The translations under genes were made by a program, and so were the position numbers. This document shows positions 7,639 through 15,923 of a stretch of 64,000 nt of DNA, piece by piece (the stretch's first letter is position 1; each line of letters starts with the position of its first letter). The notes under the pieces are model-generated. The model was not told the origin of the DNA. It saw only the letters and a list, made by a program, of their open reading frames with translations, and did no database searches. Origin of the DNA: JAGLSB01 sp023135955 (GTDB lineage Bacteria; Bacteroidota; Bacteroidia; Bacteroidales; GCA-2748055); the NCBI GenBank assembly GCA_030673645.1, contig DAOVIO010000009.1:1-64000 (forward strand), written 5' to 3'.

Positions 7639-10600
7639 GTGCCTGCTACAGCCATATTATTTCTTCAAAATAATAAAATCCAAAGTTATTTAACCAACTT
7701 TCTCACAATTGAGTTAGGAGAAAAATTAGACACTTATATAAGTATTGATAACGTATCTGTAACCTTTATTAATAGATTTCTGATTCAGGATTTTTATATT
7801 GAAGATCAATTTGGCGATACTTTATTATATGCAAAGAAAGCAAAACTAATTTTTAGCAAGTTCAATAGATCTAAAAATATTGCAATTGTAAAGAGACTTG
7901 ATTTTACTGAAGCAGATATACATATTCGTAAGGATACAACTGGAATCAATAATTTAAAATTTATTATTGATGCATTAAAAAATCAAAACAAAACAAGGAA
8001 CGGCGAGAGGCTCAATCTTAGTTTTGAATCAATTGGATTTAATAATTCTGTAGTAAACATTAAAACCCCTGAAAAAAGAAAGTTGAAAGGTGACCTTGAT
8101 TTACATAACCTAAGACTTTTTAATTTCGAATCGCAGTTAAGCAATATACATTTCTCGGGAGATACTGTGAACTTTATGCTGCGCAAGATGAACTTCATAG
8201 AAAGTTCCGGATTAGAAATGACCAGAATGAGGGCAGCAGTAAGTATTAGTAAAAGACATATTAAATGTTCAAATGTATTTTTGGAAACAAATCACTCTGA
8301 GATTAGCGCGAATAATATATCAATGAGTTTTAGCGCTTTATCCGATTTTGAAAATTTTACTGAAAAAATTAATCTTAATCTTAATTTTAGATCAAGTTAT
8401 TTTGGTTTGACAGATCTTGGATACTTTTCACCTATCTTTAAGAATATTAATGAACGGGTTCTGGTCACAGGATTAATATCCGGAAGAATTAATGATTTAA
8501 GTGGTGAAAAAATCTTTCTTGCATCAAAAAACTACAGTGGTTTTAAAGGTGGTTTCAATATCATTGGATTACCAAATATTGATGAAACTTTTATGCATTT
8601 TGACATTGATCATTTCCAGACTCATCTTAGCGATATTGAAGATATTAATTTTATTAACAATTATTCTCTGGCTGTTCCAGAAAGACTTGAGGGACTTGGT
8701 GAAATTAGATATACAGGGAAGTTCACCGGTTACCTTGATGATTTTGTAGCTTATGGAATGCTTGAAACAGATATTGGAAAAGTATCTACCGATATTCAAA
8801 TTACTCCTTCATCAAATGGGGGACTTAGTTTTGAGGGGAAGGTTAAAACTCAATCTTTAGCAATTGGACAGCTAATTAAGGAAAATAATTTATTTGGGAA
8901 TCTAAGTATGTCGGCTATGGTCGATGGCTCAATTGAAAAAGCCAATATTTCTGCAAATCTAATTGGAATTATCGACAGTCTTGATTTTTATAATTATATC
9001 TATCGTGATATTAAATTATCAGGCTACCTAAGCAACAGAATTTTCGATGGCTCTTTTAGTTTGGATGATCCGAATATTAAATTGGACTTTATGGGAAAAG
9101 TTGATTTTGCAGATGATATTCCTGTATTTGACTTTACGGCTGACGTAATAAGAGTCAGACCATATTATTTGAATATTAATAAATCAGACCCAAGCTATTT
9201 TGCTTCTTTTCTATTAACATCAAATTTTTCAGGTCTTGAACCCGATAATATTAATGGGGAAGTAAAACTAATTAATTCTTTTTTCCAGAGATCCGAAGAA
9301 CAATTGCAGATTTATGATTTTAGCATCATTGCTGAGAATTCTCCAGATTCTTCCGGACTAATTATCAGATCTGATATTCTTGATGCTGATATTTGCGGAA
9401 AATATCGCTTTAGCACTTTATATCAATCATTTACAGGCCTTGCTAATCATTACTTACCTTCCCTCTCACAAGACAGTATGGATATTGCCATGAGTGTTGA
9501 TCAGAATAAATTTGAATATAATATTCGACTAAAAAGTGCTAACAGAGTTATACGTTTTTTTACAAGAAATTTCGAGATTGGCAATAATTCTGTAATATCA
9601 GGTAATTACGATGCTGAATCTTTCTCTACACTTTTCGATGCTAACTTCCCAATGGCCGGTCTAAAGGATAAAAAATGGGAGAATATTCGTTTGAATGCAA
9701 TAAGTGATTCTTTGAATTACAGCTTCAATGCATTGGCAGATAACTTTCAAATAAACGATGAGCTTTCTTTGGAGAATATAGAACTTAAATCCATAGTTGC
9801 CAATGATAGCCTTTCTCTACAACTTAATTGGAAGAATAGTGATACGGTACAATATGTAGGAGATATTGATATGCTTGCCTGTTTATCAAACAATGATCAA
9901 AGTAATAATTTAATCTTTGATTTGGAATTACTTCCATCCTACATAATTTTCAGTGACACAGTCTGGGATATGCCTAATAGTTTCCTCCATGTCGATTCTA
10001 CATCAATACAAATAGATTCTTTCAGTTTAAATAACAAGAATCAGGGATTCCTGTTAAATGGTGCAATTACTGAAAATAAACAAGACAGACTAGATTTATT
10101 GGTTGAGAATTTCCAGATTTCAACACTAAATAATTTCTCAAAATCAGAAAAATTGTATTTTGAAGGAATAACAACAGGTATTGCAAGTTTGTCCTCAGCT
10201 TATTCTCAACCGATTGTAATGACAGATCTTAGCATTAATTCCTTAGAGATAAATAAAGAAAATCTTGGGAACGCTTTATTGCAGGCTTCGTGGGATAATT
10301 TATCGAAAAGTGTTCAATTTCTTGCCAGTAGTATAAAAGGCAATAGCAAGATTCTGCATCTCCAGGGATTCTATAATCCTTCAAATAAAAATATTGGATT
10401 CGATATTGATTTTGATAAAATAAGTCTTTCTACTTTTGAGCCCCTTACAAAAAAACTAGTATCTGATGTTAAAGGCCTTGGTTCTGGAACCTTAAGACTT
10501 GAAGGTGAAATGAATAAACCTGTCCTGAATGGAGAAATTGACCTTTTCAAAACCTCTTTCTATGTAAACTACCTGAAAACAAGATATTCATTATCAGATA

Positions 10601-12054
10601 AGGTCCAGATTTCTAATAATAATTTTCTATTCGAGGATATAGGTCTTGTGGATGAATATGCTAATGAAGGAAAATTAAATGGAATTATTACCAGCCGGAA
10701 TCTTAAAGATTATAATCTAAACCTGAATTTTGAGACCGAAAACTTCTCATTCCTTAATACAAATGAATTTGATAATCAAATGTTTTACGGAAAAGTATTT
10801 GCTGGAGGAATCATAAATTTTTCAGGTCCTCCAAAGAATTTGTTCATGGATATAAATGCCCGTTCAGAAAGGAATTCGGTATTTTATATTCCTCTATTTG
10901 GAGCTGAAGAAGTAAATGAATCTGATTTTATTCAATTTGTTAATTCCTCAGATATTACAAAAGAAATTGATGATGAAAATGGTAATTATGAGGTGCAAAT
11001 GCAAGGGCTTACAATGGATTTCAATCTTGAAATTACTCCAGAGGCTGAAGTCCAATTAATTTTTGATCCAAAAGTTGGAGATATACTCCGCGGAAGGGGA
11101 AATGGGAATCTGAATCTATCTATAAGTACACTTGGGAAGTTTGAGATTTATGGAGATCTGATTATTGAAGAAGGAGACTATCTTTTCACACTTCAAAATA
11201 TTATTAATAAAAGGTTCAAAGTAAACCAGGGAGGAAGTATTATTTGGAACGGAGACCCTGCAGATGCTTCAATTGATTTGCAGGCAATATATTCATTGTC
11301 TACTTCAGTTTATGAGCTTTCCCCTGAACCGCAGGAGGAACTTAAAAAAAGAATACCTGTTGAATGTCATATTCTAATGACAGACAAATTAATGAGTCCT
11401 ACTATTAAAACAGATATAATATTACCTACTGCCGATCAGGAAACCAGAAATATAGTTAGTAACAGTATCAATACTGAAGAAGAATTAACAAAACAATTCT
11501 TATCCTTGCTGATAATTAATAGCTTTTATTCTGAGACATCAGACAGACTTACTGGCGACTATAATGCAGCCAATGTTGCAGGAACAGCAGCTAGTGAACT
11601 ATTCTCAAATCAATTAAGTAATTGGTTATCCCAGATTAGTAACGATTTTGATCTTGGCCTTAATTATAGAAGAGGTGATGAAATTTCTTCAAATGAATTA
11701 GAGGTTGCACTTAGCACCCAGATTTTAAATGACAGAGTTACAATTAATGGTAACCTCGATGTTGGTGCAGACCAGACAGAACAATTTTTGGGAGCACCCA
11801 ATACGAACAATATTGTTGGGGACTTCGATATAGATTTCAAATTAACTAATAACGGTAAAGTACATGTGAAAGCCTTTAACCGTGCAAATGACAACTTGCT
11901 ACTTCAAACATCTCCATATACTCAGGGTTTTGGTATCTTTTATCGTGAAGACTTCAATAGTCTTGAAGATTTAATGCAAAGATATAGGGACGCTATTCGG
12001 AGGCTTTTTACGAAAAAGGATGTCGGATTAGACGAGGAGGAAGTAAAAGGGTAA
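7639..12054 (+). CDS. tamB: Translocation/assembly module TamB-like inner membrane protein
   Basis: 1471 residues from the first canonical start, a GTG. It is a very long beta-rich protein with AsmA-like N-terminal segments and the TamB/DUF490 C-terminal domain (about residues 1050-1440: GRGNGNLNLSISTLG, YGDLIIEEGDYLF, ILNDRVTINGNLDVG). TamB spans the periplasm and works with the outer-membrane protein TamA in outer-membrane protein assembly and probably lipid transport. The frame stays open upstream to 7579 and there encodes QRIRKFIKISLIVLLALLT, a basic then hydrophobic signal anchor that the family requires. The real start is therefore probably 7579-7606, at an ATT, ATC or ATA codon. The 3' end overlaps convergent nnr by 47 bases. 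Confidence 0.9.
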   Translation: MPATAILFLQNNKIQSYLTNFLTIELGEKLDTYISIDNVSVTFINRFLIQDFYIEDQFGDTLLYAKKAKLIFSKFNRSKNIAIVKRLDFTEADIHIRKDTTGINNLKFIIDALKNQNKTRNGERLNLSFESIGFNNSVVNIKTPEKRKLKGDLDLHNLRLFNFESQLSNIHFSGDTVNFMLRKMNFIESSGLEMTRMRAAVSISKRHIKCSNVFLETNHSEISANNISMSFSALSDFENFTEKINLNLNFRSSYFGLTDLGYFSPIFKNINERVLVTGLISGRINDLSGEKIFLASKNYSGFKGGFNIIGLPNIDETFMHFDIDHFQTHLSDIEDINFINNYSLAVPERLEGLGEIRYTGKFTGYLDDFVAYGMLETDIGKVSTDIQITPSSNGGLSFEGKVKTQSLAIGQLIKENNLFGNLSMSAMVDGSIEKANISANLIGIIDSLDFYNYIYRDIKLSGYLSNRIFDGSFSLDDPNIKLDFMGKVDFADDIPVFDFTADVIRVRPYYLNINKSDPSYFASFLLTSNFSGLEPDNINGEVKLINSFFQRSEEQLQIYDFSIIAENSPDSSGLIIRSDILDADICGKYRFSTLYQSFTGLANHYLPSLSQDSMDIAMSVDQNKFEYNIRLKSANRVIRFFTRNFEIGNNSVISGNYDAESFSTLFDANFPMAGLKDKKWENIRLNAISDSLNYSFNALADNFQINDELSLENIELKSIVANDSLSLQLNWKNSDTVQYVGDIDMLACLSNNDQSNNLIFDLELLPSYIIFSDTVWDMPNSFLHVDSTSIQIDSFSLNNKNQGFLLNGAITENKQDRLDLLVENFQISTLNNFSKSEKLYFEGITTGIASLSSAYSQPIVMTDLSINSLEINKENLGNALLQASWDNLSKSVQFLASSIKGNSKILHLQGFYNPSNKNIGFDIDFDKISLSTFEPLTKKLVSDVKGLGSGTLRLEGEMNKPVLNGEIDLFKTSFYVNYLKTRYSLSDKVQISNNNFLFEDIGLVDEYANEGKLNGIITSRNLKDYNLNLNFETENFSFLNTNEFDNQMFYGKVFAGGIINFSGPPKNLFMDINARSERNSVFYIPLFGAEEVNESDFIQFVNSSDITKEIDDENGNYEVQMQGLTMDFNLEITPEAEVQLIFDPKVGDILRGRGNGNLNLSISTLGKFEIYGDLIIEEGDYLFTLQNIINKRFKVNQGGSIIWNGDPADASIDLQAIYSLSTSVYELSPEPQEELKKRIPVECHILMTDKLMSPTIKTDIILPTADQETRNIVSNSINTEEELTKQFLSLLIINSFYSETSDRLTGDYNAANVAGTAASELFSNQLSNWLSQISNDFDLGLNYRRGDEISSNELEVALSTQILNDRVTINGNLDVGADQTEQFLGAPNTNNIVGDFDIDFKLTNNGKVHVKAFNRANDNLLLQTSPYTQGFGIFYREDFNSLEDLMQRYRDAIRRLFTKKDVGLDEEEVKG

Positions 12055-13546
12055 AAGCTTTCCCCAAATTTTCAATTACATCGCTTGGAAGTAATGATTC
12101 CTGGCTTTGGTTCTTAAGAGCAAGATCCGCCGCTAGTCCATGCAGATATACACCAAGGATTGCCGCATCAGATGGTTTGTAATTTTGAGCCAATAATGCA
12201 GTAATTAATCCGGTTAGAACATCACCACTACCACCAGTTGCAAGCCCTGAATTACCGGTTGAGTTAATAAATGAACTGCCGTCCTGCAGACTTATTATTG
12301 TATATCTTCCTTTTAAAATAATGATTATTCCATATTTTCTCGAAAGTTCAACTTGCTTTTCATGTCTTTCATAATCATTAGCTGACTTCCCTGCAAGTCT
12401 GTCAAATTCGCCAGGATGCGGACTAAGAATTGTTTGTGGAGACAAATTATTTAGGGTTTGCTTATTATCCGATAGAATATTTATTGCATCTGCATCAATT
12501 ATCATGGGAAGCCTGGTATTTGAGAGAAGTCTTAAAACTCCCTTTGAAGTGTTGGATTTAGTATTTAGTCCAGGCCCTATCCCAATTGCATTAAATTTTT
12601 CAGTAAGTTCAACTTCGGTAAATATTATATCTGATTGATCAATTGAGATTAATGCTTCTGGAAGTGAACTTTGCATAATATCATAACCAAAACGAGGCAG
12701 ATGTGAAGTTACCAGTCCCACTCCGCCTCTTAAACACGCCTTTACTGCCAGAACCGCTGCTCCCATCATTCCGTAGCTACCAGCAACAATCAAAGCATGT
12801 CCATAATTTCCTTTATGTGAAAAACTATCTCTGTCCTTCAATAGACCTCTGGCAAAATCTTTACTCACCAAAAAATGGGCAGACTTAGTATCCTTAACAA
12901 CACCCTTATGAATTCCAATTGGGATGACTTTCCAATTTCCTACAAAAGACTTATTTTCATAAAAGAAGAAAGACAAAAAAGGAAATTCAAATGTGATTGT
13001 ATAATCAGCTTTTATTATTGCTTCATGATTATTTTTGCGATTATCCTGTCCAAAAAGTCCTGATGGAATATCGACAGAAATGACCTCTGTAACCGACTTA
13101 TTTATGTTCTTAATAATTTCAGCAGGAAAACCATTTACCGGACGACTAAGTCCAGAGCCAAAAATTGCATCGATAATCCTAACCCCTTTTTTAAGTTTGG
13201 GTATCGGACTTGACTCTGTCACTACAGAATAATTACTATTTGTACCGGACTTTAATCGTTTAATATTCGTCTCACAATCTGATGATAATTTCCCATTTAA
13301 TTTTATTAAATAAACTGAGACAAGAAAATTTCTGCTTCTGAGAATTCTGGCAATAGCTAATCCATCTCCACCATTATTTCCCGGGCCGGCAAAAACAATT
13401 ACTTCCTTTGAAATATCAAATTTCCTGCAGAACCAATTTGAAAAACTCACAGAAGCCCTCTCCATCAGGTCAATAGAAGAGATAGGTTCGTGTTCAATTG
13501 TATAGGCATCAATTTCCCTTACTTGTTCAGAATGGAAGATTTTCAT
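12008..13546 (-). CDS. nnr: Bifunctional NAD(P)H-hydrate epimerase / ADP-dependent dehydratase
   Basis: 512 residues, a fusion of a YjeF_N epimerase (about 1-215, with FAGPGNNGGDG at 52-62) and a ribokinase-like ADP-dependent dehydratase (about 225-500, with SPHPGEF and the catalytic GGSGDVL near residue 440). It repairs damaged NADHX and NADPHX: the N-terminal domain interconverts the R and S hydrates and the C-terminal domain dehydrates the S form using ADP. It is cytoplasmic. The last 47 bases overlap the end of tamB on the opposite strand. Confidence 0.96.
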   Translation of the reverse strand: MKIFHSEQVREIDAYTIEHEPISSIDLMERASVSFSNWFCRKFDISKEVIVFAGPGNNGGDGLAIARILRSRNFLVSVYLIKLNGKLSSDCETNIKRLKSGTNSNYSVVTESSPIPKLKKGVRIIDAIFGSGLSRPVNGFPAEIIKNINKSVTEVISVDIPSGLFGQDNRKNNHEAIIKADYTITFEFPFLSFFFYENKSFVGNWKVIPIGIHKGVVKDTKSAHFLVSKDFARGLLKDRDSFSHKGNYGHALIVAGSYGMMGAAVLAVKACLRGGVGLVTSHLPRFGYDIMQSSLPEALISIDQSDIIFTEVELTEKFNAIGIGPGLNTKSNTSKGVLRLLSNTRLPMIIDADAINILSDNKQTLNNLSPQTILSPHPGEFDRLAGKSANDYERHEKQVELSRKYGIIIILKGRYTIISLQDGSSFINSTGNSGLATGGSGDVLTGLITALLAQNYKPSDAAILGVYLHGLAADLALKNQSQESLLPSDVIENLGKAFTLLLPPRLIRHPFS

Positions 13547-13680
13547 AAATCAAGTCTTTTATAAGCTTAGAATGCTTCAATTTCCATACTAAGTTATGAA
13601 TTTTTGTTCTGATCAGAGAATAATATAGAAGCAAAAACCTGAGAGACTCAATAGAAAAGGCGCATGACCGTGCACCTCAA

Positions 13681-13784
13681 CAGAGCACCAGCACACCAGC
13701 ACATCAGCACACCAGCACACCATCACATCAGCACATTAGCACACCAGCACACCATCACATCAGCACATTAGCACACCAGCACAC
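13681..13784. repeat. 8-bp tandem repeat array (CAGCACAC type)
   Basis: Twelve units of 8 bp fill 13689-13784: mostly CAGCACAC, with variants CAGCACAT, CATCACAT and TAGCACAC. A thirteenth, degenerate unit (CAGAGCAC) precedes them. There is a higher-order repeat: units 4-7 (13713-13744) and units 8-11 (13745-13776) are identical 32-bp blocks, so the array grew by duplicating blocks. It lies between nnr and the transporter promoter and is far richer in C than its surroundings. Confidence 0.95.
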
Positions 13785-13833
13785 TATTTCCCCTTTCTTT
13801 TCTATAACACATAAATCATTATTAAAAAAGTTC

Positions 13834-13841
13834 TATATTTG
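13834..13841 (+). promoter_or_regulatory. Putative promoter -7 element of the POT transporter
   Basis: TATATTTG is a perfect match to the Bacteroidota -7 consensus TAnnTTTG. It lies 39 bases before the transporter ATG. No obvious -33 TTTG is seen. Confidence 0.5.
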
Positions 13842-13880
13842 AGGCTATTTTTTACGAAAATTATAACTAAAACTTAGATT

Positions 13881-15689
13881 ATGCTCAAAGATCATCCTAA
13901 AGGTTTACTCGTTGCCTTTTTTACTAATATGGGAGAGAGATTTGGTTTCTACACCATGATGGCCATACTTGTACTGTTTTTGCAGGCTAAATTTGGTCTG
14001 AACGAAAATGCTGCCGGCGGTATTTACAGTTGGTTTTATTTCGCTATATATGCACTTGCCCTACTTGGCGGTATAATTGCAGACGCTACAAAGAAATACA
14101 AATTCATTATTTTGCTTGGACAGGTAGTTATGTTTGGTGGATACGCATTGCTTGTCCTACCTGGTCTTAGCTTAACAATTACGGTTGTTGGACTAATGAC
14201 AATTGCTCTGGGTAATGGCTTTTTTAAGGGTAACCTGCAGGCTGTTGTTGGTCAAATGTATGATGAGCCTAAATATGCAAAAGTTAGAGATACTGCTTAC
14301 CTTCTGTTTTATATGGGTATCAATATTGGCGCCTTTTTTGCTCCTTTTGCAGCAACTGGTGTCAGAAACTGGTGGCTTAAGTCTAATGGGTTCCTTCATG
14401 ATGGTAGTATACCGGCCCTATGTCATCAGTATGACAATGGTACCTTACAGGATCCAGGACAATTGCAAACATTAGCAGATCAGGTTAGCCTAAACGGGCC
14501 TGTAACAGATTTATCGGCATTTACAGAATCATATCTTAGCAGTTTTGCAGTTGGTTACAATTATGCCTTTGGAATTGCAGCAGCAGCAATGGTATTGTCA
14601 CTGATAGTATATCTTATATTTAATAAGCACCTTCCAACCAGAGAAAAACAGGCTGATGAGCAAACTATCACTCTCTCAGAGAAGCCAATGGCTTTACCTG
14701 TAGCTCTTGGTGCTGCTGTTATTACAGCTTTTCTTATCAGTCTTGTAAAAGACTTCGCAACCGGTATGGCATTTGCTCTTTTTGCTGGTTTTGTTACCTG
14801 GATTATTATGATATCTAAAAAAGAAGAGAAATCGAGAGTTATTGCTCTTATTCTGGTGTTCTTCGTAGTAATATTCTTTTGGATGTCATTCCACCAGAAC
14901 GGTTTAACTTTAACCTTCTTTGCAAGAGACTATACGGCCAAAGCGGTTCCTCCTTTTACTTTTATGTTTTTCACACTTGAAAACATTTTATCTGTACTTG
15001 CATTTCTTTCAGGTCTATTTATTTTAGCAGGAAGGAAACGAACTCTGAACGCCAGACTTATTGGTGGTGCTCTAATGGTAGCTGGTGGAACAGCTGCTTA
15101 TTTCTATTATAATGCCGCTGATGCTCAGAACCCTATTTCACCTGAAGTATTCCAATCATTTAACCCTCTCTTTATAGTCTCTCTCACTTTTGTGGTTATG
15201 GGAGTATTTTCCTGGCTTAACAAAAAAGGAATAGAACCTTCAACTCCAAAGAAAATTGGTATTGGGATGATTATAGCAGCACTAGGATTTTTAGTTATTC
15301 TGGTTGCCTCCTTAAATCTTGTCTCACCACACGAGCTTAAAGTAGTTGATGAAGCAGGAGTAGTAAAATATAATCCGGTTCCCGATTCATCTCGCGTTAT
15401 GCCATATTGGTTAATGTCATCCTACCTGATTCTTACTATTGCTGAACTTTTCCTAAGCCCTATGGGACTTTCATTTGTTTCAAAAGTCGCTCCGGTTAGA
15501 TTCCAGGGAGTAATGCAAGGTGGATGGTTACTTGCAACGGCCGTTGGAAATAAATTATTATTTATTGGGAGTGCCTTCTGGGGTAAGCTTGATCTGTGGC
15601 AACTGTGGCTGATATTTATAGTATGTAGCTTGCTTGCTGCTGCATTTATTTTCTCGATTATCAAGAGACTTGAAAAAGCAAGCGAATAG
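13881..15689 (+). CDS. POT/PTR family peptide transporter (MFS)
   Basis: 602 residues with about 14 hydrophobic segments, the usual size for Bacteroidota proton-dependent oligopeptide transporters. The first helix carries NMGERFGFYT, the equivalent of the POT motif ExxERFxYY, but with Asn in place of the first Glu. Later helices include GNGFFKGNLQ and ELFLSPMGLSFV, both typical of the family. It should import di- and tripeptides across the inner membrane with protons. It is a single gene with its own promoter and terminator. The missing first Glu may change proton coupling or substrate. Confidence 0.9.
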   Translation: MLKDHPKGLLVAFFTNMGERFGFYTMMAILVLFLQAKFGLNENAAGGIYSWFYFAIYALALLGGIIADATKKYKFIILLGQVVMFGGYALLVLPGLSLTITVVGLMTIALGNGFFKGNLQAVVGQMYDEPKYAKVRDTAYLLFYMGINIGAFFAPFAATGVRNWWLKSNGFLHDGSIPALCHQYDNGTLQDPGQLQTLADQVSLNGPVTDLSAFTESYLSSFAVGYNYAFGIAAAAMVLSLIVYLIFNKHLPTREKQADEQTITLSEKPMALPVALGAAVITAFLISLVKDFATGMAFALFAGFVTWIIMISKKEEKSRVIALILVFFVVIFFWMSFHQNGLTLTFFARDYTAKAVPPFTFMFFTLENILSVLAFLSGLFILAGRKRTLNARLIGGALMVAGGTAAYFYYNAADAQNPISPEVFQSFNPLFIVSLTFVVMGVFSWLNKKGIEPSTPKKIGIGMIIAALGFLVILVASLNLVSPHELKVVDEAGVVKYNPVPDSSRVMPYWLMSSYLILTIAELFLSPMGLSFVSKVAPVRFQGVMQGGWLLATAVGNKLLFIGSAFWGKLDLWQLWLIFIVCSLLAAAFIFSIIKRLEKASE

Positions 15690-15735
15690 ATTCTAATAAT
15701 TTGCGTGTTATTTTCAACTAGATTGCTTTAAATAT

Positions 15736-15770
15736 AGCTCTTGAAATTAAGTTCTCAAGAGCTTTTTTTT
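15736..15770 (+). terminator. Intrinsic terminator of the POT transporter gene
   Basis: AGCTCTTGA (15736-15744) pairs perfectly with TCAAGAGCT (15755-15763), directly followed by a run of eight T (15763-15770). Confidence 0.9.
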
Positions 15771-15923
15771 ATCTATATTTTCATATAACTTAAAATCATA
15801 ATTTCATTTCTTTTTCAAAACGTGTGTCCAAATTTTATATAAAAAGCTTTCGAGCACTCTTCGAGGAATCCTATATTGTTTTTTATGATTAAATAATTTA
15901 CATTTACAACTACCAAATAAATC

